Of a stretch of DNA of 64,000 nucleotides, positions 1-8,633 are shown in pieces. Where the stretch lies: assembly GCF_001510645.1 (NCBI RefSeq), contig NZ_LMVB01000001.1, positions 372,001 to 436,000 on the forward strand. The letters run 5' to 3'. Every line of letters starts with the position of its first letter. Positions within the stretch are counted from its first letter, which is position 1. The stretch is from Paenibacillus sp. FJAT-29882. Lineage in GTDB: Bacteria > Bacillota > Bacilli > Bacillales > DSM-1321. The notes under the pieces were generated by a model. The model saw nothing but the letters and a program-made list of their open reading frames with translations. It was not told the DNA's origin and searched no databases. The translations under genes were made by a program, and so were the position numbers.

Positions 1-517
1 ATAGCTTTCGTTTAAATGGATCTTCGTTCAATGTACTCTTTACTATTTTCTTTAGTTCATCCATATTACCTTGAAGAGTTTCCGTTCCAGCATTTTTGTC
101 AAAAAATATCGGAGTGACTAGAGTTGTACCATTCTTTGAAGCACTTTGCGAAAGTGCCTGTTCGGGAATCGTATCAAATGGTGGTAAAGTCGATTGTTTT
201 GTTAATGGTTTATCTTTTAGCTGCTTATAAACAGTTTGAATCACTTGATAGTCCTGATTATTTAGCTTGTTATCTTTGTGCCATACGATCAGAACGGGGA
301 TCCCAGCATCGTTTGGAAATTCCTTTTTGATGAGTCTGTCCGCTTGTTGTGACATGGATGAATCAGGAAGGTCTGCTGCCGTATCATCTTCGACTGAATT
401 GATCGCTGGCCAAGTAAAAGATAAAACGATGGTTAGAAGCACCCATATTACCAGCGTAATCCAGCGAGTCTTTAAACCTCCAACGAATGTTCCATATAAA
501 TACCATGGATTCTTCAT
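1..517 (-). CDS. MMPL/RND-family transporter, N-terminal part (cut by window edge)
   Basis: The minus strand from ATG at 517 is open to the window edge (172 codons seen). It starts MKNPWYLYG, has a membrane segment at about residues 18-40 (WITLVIWVLLTIVLSF), then a soluble stretch with DDTAADLPDSSMSQQADRLI. This is the layout of Gram-positive MMPL exporters such as Bacillus subtilis YdgH, where the first helix is followed by a large extracellular domain. A GGTGG ribosome site precedes the start. The divergent TetR gene probably represses it. The substrate is unknown; drugs or lipids are typical for the family. Confidence 0.8.
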   Translation of the reverse strand, partial: MKNPWYLYGTFVGGLKTRWITLVIWVLLTIVLSFTWPAINSVEDDTAADLPDSSMSQQADRLIKKEFPNDAGIPVLIVWHKDNKLNNQDYQVIQTVYKQLKDKPLTKQSTLPPFDTIPEQALSQSASKNGTTLVTPIFFDKNAGTETLQGNMDELKKIVKSTLNEDPFKRKL

Positions 518-562
518 AAAAAAACCACCTTTTCAATTGAATGATTATTATTAATTATATAT

Positions 563-572
563 ACTGGTCAGT
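563..572. promoter_or_regulatory. Candidate TetR operator
   Basis: ACTGGTCAGT is an inverted repeat (ACTG..CAGT) in the short AT-rich gap between the divergent MMPL and TetR genes. The position suits a site controlling both promoters. Assignment is by position and symmetry only. Confidence 0.4.
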
Positions 573-642
573 TAATTAATCAAGAACAAATTGAAGAATG
601 TGCTATACTATTTTTTATATTGATAAGTTAGGGGAGAATGAT

Positions 643-1263
643 ATGCAACGGGAACATCGACCACTTGGAAGACCACGTCAAGATCTTAAAGAGAAGCCTA
701 CAAAAAACGTCATATTAGACGTAGCTACTCGATTGTTTCTTGAACAAGGCTATCAGGTAATTACTATGGATGATGTTGCAAAAAAATGTGGAGTTACCAA
801 AGCAACCGTGTATTACTATTATAAAACGAAAGCTGACCTCTTTACAGATGCGATGGTCCAAATGATGATTCGAATTAGGAGACGCATTTTTGATATACTT
901 TCTGCGGACAAACCACTAAAAGAGCGATTATTTGAATTTGCCAAGGCACATTTGCAAGCAACAGTAGATATTGATCTAAATGGATTTATGAAAGAAGCAA
1001 CAACTTCCCTTTCAAGTGAACAATTACAACAAATGAAGGGAGCAGAAGATAAAATGTATGAAGCGCTTGAGCAAGCATTAATAAATGCGATGGAAAATGG
1101 AGAAATTCCAAAGAGTCATCCACAATTAGGCGCCCATTCTTTTGTAGCTTTGCTAACAGTGGGAAATTATAAAGACGCTGATCAACAGCCTATTTTTCCA
1201 TCAATAGATGAAATGACAAAACAGATTGTTGATTTTTATTGGAATGGTTTAGGGAATGAATGA
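643..1263 (+). CDS. TetR/AcrR-family transcriptional regulator
   Basis: A 206-residue protein when started at ATG 643, which has GGGGAG at 631-636; an upstream in-frame ATG at 598 lacks a ribosome site. The N-terminal helix-turn-helix is typical of TetR: ILDVATRLFLEQGY, then TMDDVAKKCGVTKATVYYYYKTKADLF (residues about 28-70). The C-terminal half is the variable ligand-binding domain. Divergent from the MMPL exporter, so it is most likely the exporter's local repressor, released by a substrate of the pump. Confidence 0.88.
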   Translation: MQREHRPLGRPRQDLKEKPTKNVILDVATRLFLEQGYQVITMDDVAKKCGVTKATVYYYYKTKADLFTDAMVQMMIRIRRRIFDILSADKPLKERLFEFAKAHLQATVDIDLNGFMKEATTSLSSEQLQQMKGAEDKMYEALEQALINAMENGEIPKSHPQLGAHSFVALLTVGNYKDADQQPIFPSIDEMTKQIVDFYWNGLGNE

Positions 1264-1357
1264 GATTTACCTCCTCGTACTATTGTGCAGGCGAGCTATA
1301 TTTAGAAAAAAGAGTCAGGGAGGCCTGAATCTAGACAGTTCTACATGTTCAATGGTG

Positions 1358-1411
1358 GGTGTCCAAAAGGGTGTGACCTCTGGCACTCTATACAACGTAC
1401 ATAGTAGTAAA
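1358..1411. repeat. Degenerate family A repeat (GGGTCTGACC type)
   Basis: GTGTCCAAAAGGGTGTGACC followed by CACTCTATACA matches the left half of the hairpin repeat found intact at 41499 and 56909. The right arm is not recognisable. The rest of the 1264-1570 gap holds only the terminator at 1503. Confidence 0.5.
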
Positions 1412-1502
1412 ATGCTCAATGGATTTTAACTAGACCATTATATGATTCGCCTATCGACCCTACTCTTGTAAAACCGCTTTTTTAGGCATAACCATATAGA
1501 TC

Positions 1503-1537
1503 AAAAAGAACCGGACAATTTTTGCCCGGTTCTTTTT
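1503..1537. terminator. Bidirectional intrinsic terminator
   Basis: AAAAAGAACCGG pairs with CCGGTTCTTTTT around a short loop; A- and T-runs on either side let it serve both the TetR gene (+) and the converging binding-protein gene (-). Confidence 0.8.
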
Positions 1538-1570
1538 GGAACTTCTATTTTACGAGGGTGTTCGCAGCTC

Positions 1571-2572
1571 TTATTTTGTCTCTTTTAGGAAAATATCCGC
1601 GATATCATCTAGCATTAAGTTAGCAGCTAGAACACCACCTGCTGTATTCCAAACAGCGTCACTGACTTCGTGAACATTTCCAGTTTTTACAGCATTTAAG
1701 TTTTTCCAAAGTGGATCATTGGTCCATTCTTTTGCTGTATCGAGTGCTGCTTGATCACCGTTTGGCGCATAAGTGAAGTAGAAGAGAACATCTCCATCCA
1801 TTTTAGGAATGACTTCTTTTCCTACCTCTATGGCAAGATTACCAAGCTTGTTATCAGCAGCGAACAGCTCTGCTTGAGGTTGAGTTCGTTTAAATCCTAA
1901 TTGATTGAAAATCACACCAGAAAATGAATCCGTATAATAAATACGAGATTTTCCGGCCATAAAACGAACAACGGATACTTCTTGATTGACTTGATCACCA
2001 AGTTTTTGTTTTACATCGTCTACGTGTGCATCAAATTGGCTTAATACTTCGTTCCCTTTTTCTTCAAGGTTCAAAGCTTTTGCATATAATGAGAAGTTTT
2101 CTTTCCAATCGCCTCTTAATGTCTCGGAAAATACCGTCGGAGCGATTGCGCTTAATTGATCGTATATAGCTTCTTGACGTATTTTGGTTCCGATAATTAA
2201 ATCAGGTTTTAACGATGCAATCTTCTCTAAATTTACTTCACTTTCAGTACCTACTACTTCAACACCTTGCATATCATCTGTAATATGGTCATACCATGGA
2301 TCTCCTGTCCAAGATTGAACAGCACCCACAGGTGTTACTCCTAATGCAAGAAGAGCTTCAGTCCCTTCATTTGAAAGAACGACTACTTTTTTAGGTGTTT
2401 GATCTAAAGTAGTTGATCCCATTGCATGTTCAATTGTATAGCTAGTGTCTTCCGTTTTAGTGCCTTCATCTTTTGGTTTTTCAGCTTGTTCATCCGTATT
2501 ATTTCCACATGCAGCCAATAAGAAAATGGTCATGATAGAAATGATGGTAAATAAGAATTTAACAGATTTCAA
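1571..2572 (-). CDS. Iron(III)-siderophore ABC transporter substrate-binding lipoprotein
   Basis: A 333-residue extracytoplasmic lipoprotein: signal peptide ending in the lipobox LLAACG, then a class III periplasmic binding-protein fold (QTPKKVVVLSNEGTEALLALGV; SLKPDLIIG; AIAPTVFSE). It captures a ferric siderophore and passes it to the FecCD permeases encoded divergently from 2748. Two Fur-like boxes lie between. Family members in B. subtilis include YfmC, FhuD and YfiY; the ligand cannot be told from sequence. Confidence 0.9.
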   Translation of the reverse strand: MKSVKFLFTIISIMTIFLLAACGNNTDEQAEKPKDEGTKTEDTSYTIEHAMGSTTLDQTPKKVVVLSNEGTEALLALGVTPVGAVQSWTGDPWYDHITDDMQGVEVVGTESEVNLEKIASLKPDLIIGTKIRQEAIYDQLSAIAPTVFSETLRGDWKENFSLYAKALNLEEKGNEVLSQFDAHVDDVKQKLGDQVNQEVSVVRFMAGKSRIYYTDSFSGVIFNQLGFKRTQPQAELFAADNKLGNLAIEVGKEVIPKMDGDVLFYFTYAPNGDQAALDTAKEWTNDPLWKNLNAVKTGNVHEVSDAVWNTAGGVLAANLMLDDIADIFLKETK

Positions 2573-2590
2573 TTTGTGACGCCTCCATAA

Positions 2591-2605
2591 TGATAATCAT
2601 TTTCA
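2591..2605. promoter_or_regulatory. Fur box 1
   Basis: TGATAATCATTTTCA differs at one position from the Fur 7-1-7 consensus TGATAATNATTATCA. It lies just upstream of the minus-strand binding-protein gene, so it should repress that gene when iron is plentiful. Confidence 0.8.
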
Positions 2606-2653
2606 TTTATAACGTTATACTAAAACGTTTTTGAGGACATGTCAATAACTAAT

Positions 2654-2668
2654 TGATAATGATTTTCA
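2654..2668. promoter_or_regulatory. Fur box 2
   Basis: TGATAATGATTTTCA matches the Fur consensus with one mismatch. It lies about 80 bp before the permease start at 2748 and probably controls the rightward permease-ATPase-reductase operon. Confidence 0.8.
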
Positions 2669-2747
2669 AAATCGTTGACAATGAAAATATTATACAATAG
2701 ACTTGAAATTACTTATTTAAAATTATGTGTTTGGAAGGTTATTTATT

Positions 2748-3752
2748 ATGTTACTAAAGGATAATAGCCAAAGATTATTTGGCTTGTTAATTGCTATTGT
2801 TTTATTAATTTTTTTAATGTGTGCAAGCATTGTCTACGGATACACGGATACAACTTGGAAAATGGTATTGGATGCCTTCCGAAATAATAATGGCTCAAAC
2901 GAACACATTGTAATCGAAACGGTGAGATTGCCTCGATCTTTAATCGCGGCAGCAGTTGGCAGCAGTTTAGCAATCGCTGGTGCACTTATGCAAACTCTTA
3001 CGAAAAACCCTCTCGCTTCACCCGGTACTTTCGGCGTGAATGCAGGAGCAGGATTTGCTGTTGTGCTTGCCGTAACTTTTTTCTCAGTCGGAAATCTTCA
3101 AGCATTCACCTGGATTTCCTTTTTAGGGGCTGCTATAGCCGCCGTTGGTGTATATGCCATTGGTTCCGTTGGTAGAGAAGGGCTTACACCAATGAAGCTA
3201 ACCTTAGCAGGGGCTGCTATGACTGCCATGTTTGCTTCGTTTACTCAAGGATTTCTTGTCATCAATGAGGCTGCCTTTGAACAAGTTTTATTTTGGTTAG
3301 CAGGATCTGTTGAAGGAAGAAAAATGACGGTTCTAACTACTGTACTTCCATATTTAGTGATTGGTTGGCTAGGGTCGATCATCATTGCATCAAAGTTGAA
3401 TGTCTTGTCGATGGGAGAAGATGTAGCAAAAGGACTAGGTTTAAACACTGGCTTCTTAAAGATATGTGCTGCTATTATAATCATTTTTTTAGCAGGTGGT
3501 TCAGTAGCCATTGCCGGACCAGTTGGGTTTATTGGTATTGTTATTCCACATGTAGCTAGATCGATTATCGGTATTGATCATCGGTGGGTGATCCCTTTCT
3601 CTGGAATTCTAGGTGGAATCCTTTTACTTACAGCGGATATATTGGCAAGGTATATCATCATGCCACAAGAGGTTCCCGTTGGAGTGATGACCGCCATTAT
3701 TGGAACTCCATTCTTTATCTACATTGTAAGAAAGGGGTTTAATGCCCGATGA
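2748..3752 (+). CDS. Iron-siderophore ABC transporter permease (FecCD family, first subunit)
   Basis: A 334-residue polytopic membrane protein. The start ATG 2748 is chosen because GGAAGG lies 9 nt upstream; a GTG at 2727 is in frame but lacks a site. FecCD hallmarks include RLPRSLIAAAVGSSLAIAGA, LMQTLTKNPLASPGTFG and GFIGIVIPHVARSI near the C-terminus, the loop that contacts the ATPase. First gene of the rightward Fur-controlled operon; its stop overlaps the next start (ATGA). Confidence 0.92.
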   Translation: MLLKDNSQRLFGLLIAIVLLIFLMCASIVYGYTDTTWKMVLDAFRNNNGSNEHIVIETVRLPRSLIAAAVGSSLAIAGALMQTLTKNPLASPGTFGVNAGAGFAVVLAVTFFSVGNLQAFTWISFLGAAIAAVGVYAIGSVGREGLTPMKLTLAGAAMTAMFASFTQGFLVINEAAFEQVLFWLAGSVEGRKMTVLTTVLPYLVIGWLGSIIIASKLNVLSMGEDVAKGLGLNTGFLKICAAIIIIFLAGGSVAIAGPVGFIGIVIPHVARSIIGIDHRWVIPFSGILGGILLLTADILARYIIMPQEVPVGVMTAIIGTPFFIYIVRKGFNAR

Positions 3753-4804
3753 GTGAATATAGAAGTTTTCGGATATTGAAAGGTAAAGTTTCTTTTCTAC
3801 TAGATAAAAGGGCAACCGTTGTTTTAACAATATTGCTGTTATTATCTGCTGTCATTTTCTTATGGAGCACAGGGCTAGGTGAAATGAAAATAAGCCCACT
3901 GACTGTTTTGCAGGTGCTTTTTGGCGGTGGCACAGATATGGAGAAGCTTGTTGTACAGGACTTTCGTCTACCAAGAATTATTGTGGCACTGATGGTAGGA
4001 ATGTCATTAGCAGTTGCTGGGGGAATTCTTCAGGGAATGATTCGAAATCCTCTAGCATCCCCAGATGTTCTTGGGATTACTGGGGGAGCAGCAGTTGCAG
4101 TAGTAGGTTTTTTAGCCTTTTTTAGCGATCAAAATAATGCATTAACAGTAAGTATAAAATGGATGCCTTTAGCTGCGTTTGCTGGTGCTGGAATTATTGC
4201 GCTACTCGTTTATTTTCTCGCCTGGAAAAATGGTGTATCACCGATCAGGCTCGTATTAATTGGTATTGGACTTTCAGCTCTTATGCAGGCGTTAACAACA
4301 TTAATGATGATATTAGGACCTATTTATCGAGCTAGTCAAGCGAACATTTGGATTACAGGGACCGTGTATGGCTCAAATTGGGCGAACGTAGCGACATTAG
4401 TTCCATGGACCGTTATTTTTCTGCTTATTGCCTTTGTCATGGCAAGGAATATAAATGTTCTAGAACTTGGCGATGAAACGGCAACAGGTGTTGGAGGCCG
4501 TGTGCAAAGACACCGTTTCTTGTTGTTATTGATTAGTACGGCGCTAATCGGAAGTTCTGTAGCCTTTGCTGGGGGCATTGGCTTTGTAGGATTAATGGCT
4601 CCGCATATGGCAAGAAGGCTAGTAGGTTCTGCTTTTGGAGCACTATTACCTGTTTCGGCATTTATCGGCGGGATATTAGTCATGCTAGCTGATCTAATTG
4701 GCAGAACATTATTTTCTCCTCTTGAAATTCCAGCAGGTGTTTTCACAGCTGGAATCGGGGCACCTTACTTTATCTATTTATTGTTTAAAACGCGTAATAC
4801 TTAA
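3749..4804 (+). CDS. Iron-siderophore ABC transporter permease (FecCD family, second subunit)
   Basis: A 351-residue membrane protein and partner of the preceding permease, translationally coupled by a 4-nt overlap. Motifs FRLPRIIVALMVGMSLAVAG, GMIRNPLASPDVLGI and GFVGLMAPHMARRLVGS identify a FecD-type subunit with about ten helices. With its partner it forms the membrane channel of the importer. Confidence 0.92.
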   Translation: MSEYRSFRILKGKVSFLLDKRATVVLTILLLLSAVIFLWSTGLGEMKISPLTVLQVLFGGGTDMEKLVVQDFRLPRIIVALMVGMSLAVAGGILQGMIRNPLASPDVLGITGGAAVAVVGFLAFFSDQNNALTVSIKWMPLAAFAGAGIIALLVYFLAWKNGVSPIRLVLIGIGLSALMQALTTLMMILGPIYRASQANIWITGTVYGSNWANVATLVPWTVIFLLIAFVMARNINVLELGDETATGVGGRVQRHRFLLLLISTALIGSSVAFAGGIGFVGLMAPHMARRLVGSAFGALLPVSAFIGGILVMLADLIGRTLFSPLEIPAGVFTAGIGAPYFIYLLFKTRNT

Positions 4805-4842
4805 TACACGGTACTCATTTTAAAAAAAAGGAGCGGACTTAA

Positions 4843-5667
4843 ATGGTGCAAACGATTGAAACTCAAAATTTAACCCTTTCATATGGGGATAGCATTATCA
4901 TCGATGAATTGGATCTGGAAATCCCAAAAGGTGAAATTACGGTTTTTATCGGTGGAAACGGCTGTGGAAAGTCAACGCTTCTTCGATCAATTGCCCGATT
5001 GTTAAAACCAAAATCTGGAGCCGTTTTGTTGGAAGGAAAAGCAATTTCCAGAATGTCTACGAAGGACGTGGCCAAACAAATGGCTATTCTTCCTCAGACA
5101 CCTGTTGCACCAGAAGGTCTTACCGTTCTTCAATTAGTTAAGCAAGGTAGGTATCCTTATCAAACATGGTTAAAGCAATGGACAGAAGAAGACGAAAAAC
5201 AAGTAACCAATGCTTTAAAAGCAACTGGGATAGAAGAGTTAAAAGACCGGCCTGTTGATTCTCTTTCAGGAGGGCAACGTCAACGAGCATGGATCGCGAT
5301 GACTTTAGCCCAAGATACTGATATTGTGCTTCTTGATGAACCAACTACATATCTTGATATGACCCATCAAATTGAGATTCTCGATTTGCTTTTTGAGTTA
5401 AATGAAACAGAACAGCGAACGATTGTCATGGTACTACATGATCTAAATTTAGCTTGTCGGTATGCGGATAATATTGTCGCGATAAAGGATCAGAAAATAT
5501 ATGCGCAAGGTAAACCGGAGATTGTCATTAATTGCAGCTTAGTAAAGAATGTGTTCGGTATGGACTGTGAGATTATTACGGATCCGCTTTTGGGAACGCC
5601 ATTATGTATCCCGTATGGAAAAGGCCGTTGTATTTTAAAAAAGGCAGGAACGATGGTTGGCTCGTGA
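4843..5667 (+). CDS. Iron-siderophore ABC transporter ATP-binding protein
   Basis: A 274-residue FepC/FhuC-type ATPase behind AAAAAAGGAG. Walker [10 protein letters not shown] (about residues 38-46), signature [13 protein letters not shown], Walker [14 protein letters not shown] and the switch histidine in [10 protein letters not shown] are all intact. It powers the two FecCD permeases. The C-terminal end overlaps the start of the reductase gene. Confidence 0.93.
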   Translation: MVQTIETQNLTLSYGDSIIIDELDLEIPKGEITVFIGGNGCGKSTLLRSIARLLKPKSGAVLLEGKAISRMSTKDVAKQMAILPQTPVAPEGLTVLQLVKQGRYPYQTWLKQWTEEDEKQVTNALKATGIEELKDRPVDSLSGGQRQRAWIAMTLAQDTDIVLLDEPTTYLDMTHQIEILDLLFELNETEQRTIVMVLHDLNLACRYADNIVAIKDQKIYAQGKPEIVINCSLVKNVFGMDCEIITDPLLGTPLCIPYGKGRCILKKAGTMVGS

Positions 5668-6421
5668 ACTCTCGGATTTACAGATTAATAAGCTAAGTAA
5701 GCTGCGCCTGACGACGAGTAAAACTGATTCACCACTCTCTGTTCAAATAAAAGACCTGTTCCATGAGTCGTCTCTACAGAAATATTTGAAAATTGTTGGC
5801 AGCCGCATACAGGCTCCAAATGATAAAGTGACGGCTTCTCTTTTCGTAAAAAGATATGCATTTTTGCCGGTTATTTATCTTTATGCCATGTTAGAGTGGA
5901 ATGTAAAGTTGTCAATCTCATACGAAAATGTATCGATGGAAACAGATGATAACGCAACATTGTGGCTCCCGAGTTTTCGCTTGGCAAATTTGAAGACAGA
6001 AACCTTTAAAGAAGACAGAGACAACTGGAGAAAGAATTGTCTTGAATCTTTATTTAAAGAACATTTACTTCCTTTAATCGATTGCCTTGCACGGACTACA
6101 AAAGTGTCCAAGCTTATACTATGGGAGAATATAGCCGTGTATATTTACTGGCTTTATGAAACCGTATTAGTGGAAGAAAGTACGGAGGAAGCGATCAAAA
6201 ATCGTGCAAAGGAAGACTTCCAATTCCTTGTTTTTCAGGCTTCGGGCGATTTATTCGGGGAAGATCTCAAAAATCCGTTAACAAGATATTATAATGAACG
6301 CATATATATTGAAGAATTTGGGAAAGAGGTTCGGCCAAGGAAGACTTGTTGCCTGTCCTATTTAACGACAAACAAACAGCGTTGTCAGACATGCCCTCAT
6401 GTGTGTAAATCAGGTAATTAA
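5657..6421 (+). CDS. FhuF-like [2Fe-2S] ferric-siderophore reductase
   Basis: A 254-residue protein with a TTG start inside the end of the ATPase gene (11-nt overlap), implying translational coupling. The C-terminal cysteine pattern CC-x10-C-x2-C ([18 protein letters not shown]) is the FhuF cluster-binding motif. By family role it reduces Fe(III) in the imported siderophore in the cytosol so the iron is released. The N-terminal two thirds are divergent, as is usual for FhuF-like proteins. Last gene of the operon, followed by a terminator. Confidence 0.82.
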   Translation: MARELSDLQINKLSKLRLTTSKTDSPLSVQIKDLFHESSLQKYLKIVGSRIQAPNDKVTASLFVKRYAFLPVIYLYAMLEWNVKLSISYENVSMETDDNATLWLPSFRLANLKTETFKEDRDNWRKNCLESLFKEHLLPLIDCLARTTKVSKLILWENIAVYIYWLYETVLVEESTEEAIKNRAKEDFQFLVFQASGDLFGEDLKNPLTRYYNERIYIEEFGKEVRPRKTCCLSYLTTNKQRCQTCPHVCKSGN

Positions 6422-6457
6422 AGAGATCGAATAATTGGGACGGACCTAACCTATATG

Positions 6458-6489
6458 AAAAATGCATCCAGACTTGGATGCATTTTTTT
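6458..6489 (+). terminator. Intrinsic terminator of the iron uptake operon
   Basis: AAAAATGCATCC / GGATGCATTTTTTT with a 5-nt loop and a long T-run. Confidence 0.85.
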
Positions 6490-6494
6490 GCCCT

Positions 6495-6668
6495 TCAGCC
6501 TTTTAGATCAATAGAATGACCTAGATTTGGGTGGGGAACTTGAAGCATTTCAATCATTTGAACAGCATTTTGTTGAGAAGAGTCCATCACTTTCTTAGTT
6601 AAAGCAATGCCGACATTTTGACTGAGAGAAGCTTGGCTCATCCCGATTGATAAAGCAGCGATATCCAT
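6495..6668 (-). CDS. yjfB: YjfB-family putative motility protein
   Basis: A 57-codon gene on the minus strand, ATG at 6668, preceded by GGAGGTG. It encodes MDIAALSIGMSQASLSQNVG, followed by ALTKKVMD, SQQNAVQMIEML and a C-terminal HPNLGHSIDLKG. This matches the family of B. subtilis YjfB, about 60 residues, with conserved MD-x-ALS and QASL-x-QN near the start. The family is annotated as a putative motility protein and linked in B. subtilis to the sigma-D regulon; function is unproven. It faces the divergent hmp gene. Confidence 0.85.
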   Translation of the reverse strand: MDIAALSIGMSQASLSQNVGIALTKKVMDSSQQNAVQMIEMLQVPHPNLGHSIDLKG

Positions 6669-6764
6669 TTATGATACACCTCCTATAAAACGTATATCGG
6701 TTAATTTGGAACAATATAAATATTAGTGCAGCATTTATGGTTAATAATGAATTCAGTTGGATAT

Positions 6765-6795
6765 GTTAAATTTTATACTAATTTATAAATTTAAC
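6765..6795. promoter_or_regulatory. Inverted repeat upstream of hmp
   Basis: GTTAAATTT and AAATTTAAC form 9-bp arms around a 13-bp AT-rich spacer, ending about 20 bp before the hmp start. hmp genes in Bacillus are controlled by NsrR and ResD, both of which use AT-rich dyads. The exact factor cannot be assigned, as this does not match the NsrR consensus closely. Confidence 0.4.
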
Positions 6796-6814
6796 CATGA
6801 AAGGCTGATGAAAC

Positions 6815-8032
6815 ATGCTAGATGAAAAATCGATACAAATTGTTCAATCTACTGCACCTGTTTTGAAAGAACATAGTCAACAAATTGGGAAGAAATTTTA
6901 CGAACTCCTATTTTCAAAAGCTCCCGATTTATATAACATCTTTAATCAAACGAATCAAAAAAGAGGTATCCAACAGGAAGCTTTAGGATATGCAGTGTAT
7001 GCTGCTGGTGAGCATATTACGAATCTTGATGCGCTAAAACCGGTTATCGAAAGGATTACACAGAAGCATCGAGCGATTGGAGTTAAGGCTGAACAATATC
7101 CGATTGTCGGTGAAACATTGCTTCAAGCAGTCAAAGATGTTCTGGGTGATGTTGCTACAGATGAGATCATTGAGGCATGGGGAAAGGCATATGGATATAT
7201 TGCCGATGCCTTTATTGAAATTGAAAAAAATCTTTATGAAGAAACTGAAAAACAAGCTGGCGGCTGGGAAGGATACCGAACCTTTTATGTCGATAAAAAA
7301 GCAGAAGAAAGTGAAACAGTTACTTCTTTTTATTTAAAACCGAAAGATGGAGAAAAGATTGCTTCATACTCTGCAGGGCAATATCTAACAATTAAAGCGG
7401 AAATACCGGGGGAGAAATATAGCCATATTCGCCATTACAGCCTTTCTTTGGCACCTGGAAAGGAGTATTACCGCATTAGTGTGAAACGCGAAGATGCTCA
7501 TACCGACGCTCCAGCTGGAATTGTCTCTACTTATTTACATGAGAAAGTGAAAGTAGGAGACACTTTACTCGCATCAGCGCCTGCAGGTGATTTCGTCCTA
7601 CAGAACAACGAGCGACCAGTTGTCCTAATCAGTGGTGGAATCGGTATTACACCCATGCTTTGTATGTTAAATACGATCATGGAAAAACAGCCGCAACGTG
7701 AAGTGACGTTTATTCACGCAACTGTCAACAGTCAAACACATGCCTTTAAAGATCATGTCTCTCAATTAGTGGAAGAGCATTCGAATCTTAAATCAGTGAT
7801 ATGTTATTCTTCACCAACTGAAGATGATCGAACGTCGGGTCATTTCGATAAAGAAGGCTTTGTAGATATGAACGTATTGCAAGCAAACCTTCCATCAAAA
7901 AAAGCGGATTTTTACTTTTGCGGGCCGATTCCTTTTATGCAAGTCATAAATCAAGCGCTAAACCAATTGGAAATACCAAAAGAACAGATTCATTTCGAGG
8001 TATTTAGTCCAATCGCTATGTTAGACGAATAA
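6815..8032 (+). CDS. hmp: Flavohemoprotein (nitric oxide dioxygenase)
   Basis: A 405-residue, full-length Hmp. An N-terminal globin domain (residues 1-140, with QEALGYAVYAAGEHI and KHRAIGVKAEQYPIVGE containing the proximal heme histidine region) is followed by an FAD domain (IRHYSLSLA) and an NAD domain (LISGGIGITPML, FCGPIPFM). The enzyme converts NO and O2 to nitrate using NADPH or NADH in the cytosol, giving nitrosative-stress protection. Single gene behind its own regulatory region. Confidence 0.96.
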   Translation: MLDEKSIQIVQSTAPVLKEHSQQIGKKFYELLFSKAPDLYNIFNQTNQKRGIQQEALGYAVYAAGEHITNLDALKPVIERITQKHRAIGVKAEQYPIVGETLLQAVKDVLGDVATDEIIEAWGKAYGYIADAFIEIEKNLYEETEKQAGGWEGYRTFYVDKKAEESETVTSFYLKPKDGEKIASYSAGQYLTIKAEIPGEKYSHIRHYSLSLAPGKEYYRISVKREDAHTDAPAGIVSTYLHEKVKVGDTLLASAPAGDFVLQNNERPVVLISGGIGITPMLCMLNTIMEKQPQREVTFIHATVNSQTHAFKDHVSQLVEEHSNLKSVICYSSPTEDDRTSGHFDKEGFVDMNVLQANLPSKKADFYFCGPIPFMQVINQALNQLEIPKEQIHFEVFSPIAMLDE

Positions 8033-8188
8033 TTATCGTAAGATTGTCAATCTCTGGGTTGCCTTTAAGGTGATCTTTTTTTATTTTCACAATTGTATAA
8101 GGAACTATTTTGAAAAAATGGATATTAACAAATCCAACCTTCAGCCGATAAATTGAGGATACTATATATTAAAGGAGTTAAACATCAT

Positions 8189-8533
8189 ATGGCTGAGAAA
8201 TACAGTATTAAAGTGAATGCGGGTAAAAAGGTTGTCGATATGTTTGTGGGAGGTTCGTTTACCCCTATAGATGTCCAAAATTTTGTCAAAGACTATCAAA
8301 ACATAGTTGCATCGATTGACGTGTCGTCATACCAATTAATCATTGATTGCACAACAATGGATTTGTTGACGCAGGAGATGGTTCCTAGTTTGGAAAACTC
8401 CTATAGAATGTACAAAGAGTCGGGATTTGAAAAAGTCACTTTCGCTATTAAAGAGAATACGATTCTGAAAATGCAATTATCTCGATTAGCTCGAAAGACA
8501 GGGCTTACCAACGCGGAAGTTGTTAACGTATAA
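8189..8533 (+). CDS. Small STAS-like / SpoIIAA-like hypothetical protein
   Basis: A 114-residue protein from ATG 8189, chosen because AAAGGAG lies upstream; an in-frame TTG at 8153 is weaker. I do not recognise a named family. The pattern looks like an alpha/beta STAS-type fold: KYSIKVNAGKKVVDMFVGG, FVKDYQNIVASIDVSSYQLIIDCTTMDLL, then FEKVTFAI. No catalytic motif is visible. It lies directly before a ketoacyl-synthase-III homologue but is separated from it by a terminator-like hairpin, so the pair may be only loosely co-expressed. Confidence 0.6.
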   Translation: MAEKYSIKVNAGKKVVDMFVGGSFTPIDVQNFVKDYQNIVASIDVSSYQLIIDCTTMDLLTQEMVPSLENSYRMYKESGFEKVTFAIKENTILKMQLSRLARKTGLTNAEVVNV

Positions 8534-8543
8534 TAAAAAATGT

Positions 8544-8595
8544 GGAGGTTGTCTTAACAAGGGCCTGATCCTTGTTTGGGACAACCTCCTTTTCT
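8544..8595 (+). terminator. Terminator formed by a short family A repeat
   Basis: GGAGGTTGTC pairs with GACAACCTCC, and inside it ACAAGG with CCTTGT around GCCTGAT; a T-run follows. The GGGCCTGATCC core and the outer GGTTGTC/GACAACC arms mark it as a short form of the GGGTCTGACC repeat family. Confidence 0.75.
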
Positions 8596-8633
8596 AAGAA
8601 TTTCAATTCGGCTTATGAGGGGACTATAGTAAT

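Noticed and set aside
124..554. Plus-strand frames at the window start
   Set aside because: They are antisense to the clear MMPL transporter frame on the minus strand.
8035..8090. Possible terminator after hmp
   Set aside because: There is a T-run, but no convincing stem of more than about five pairs.
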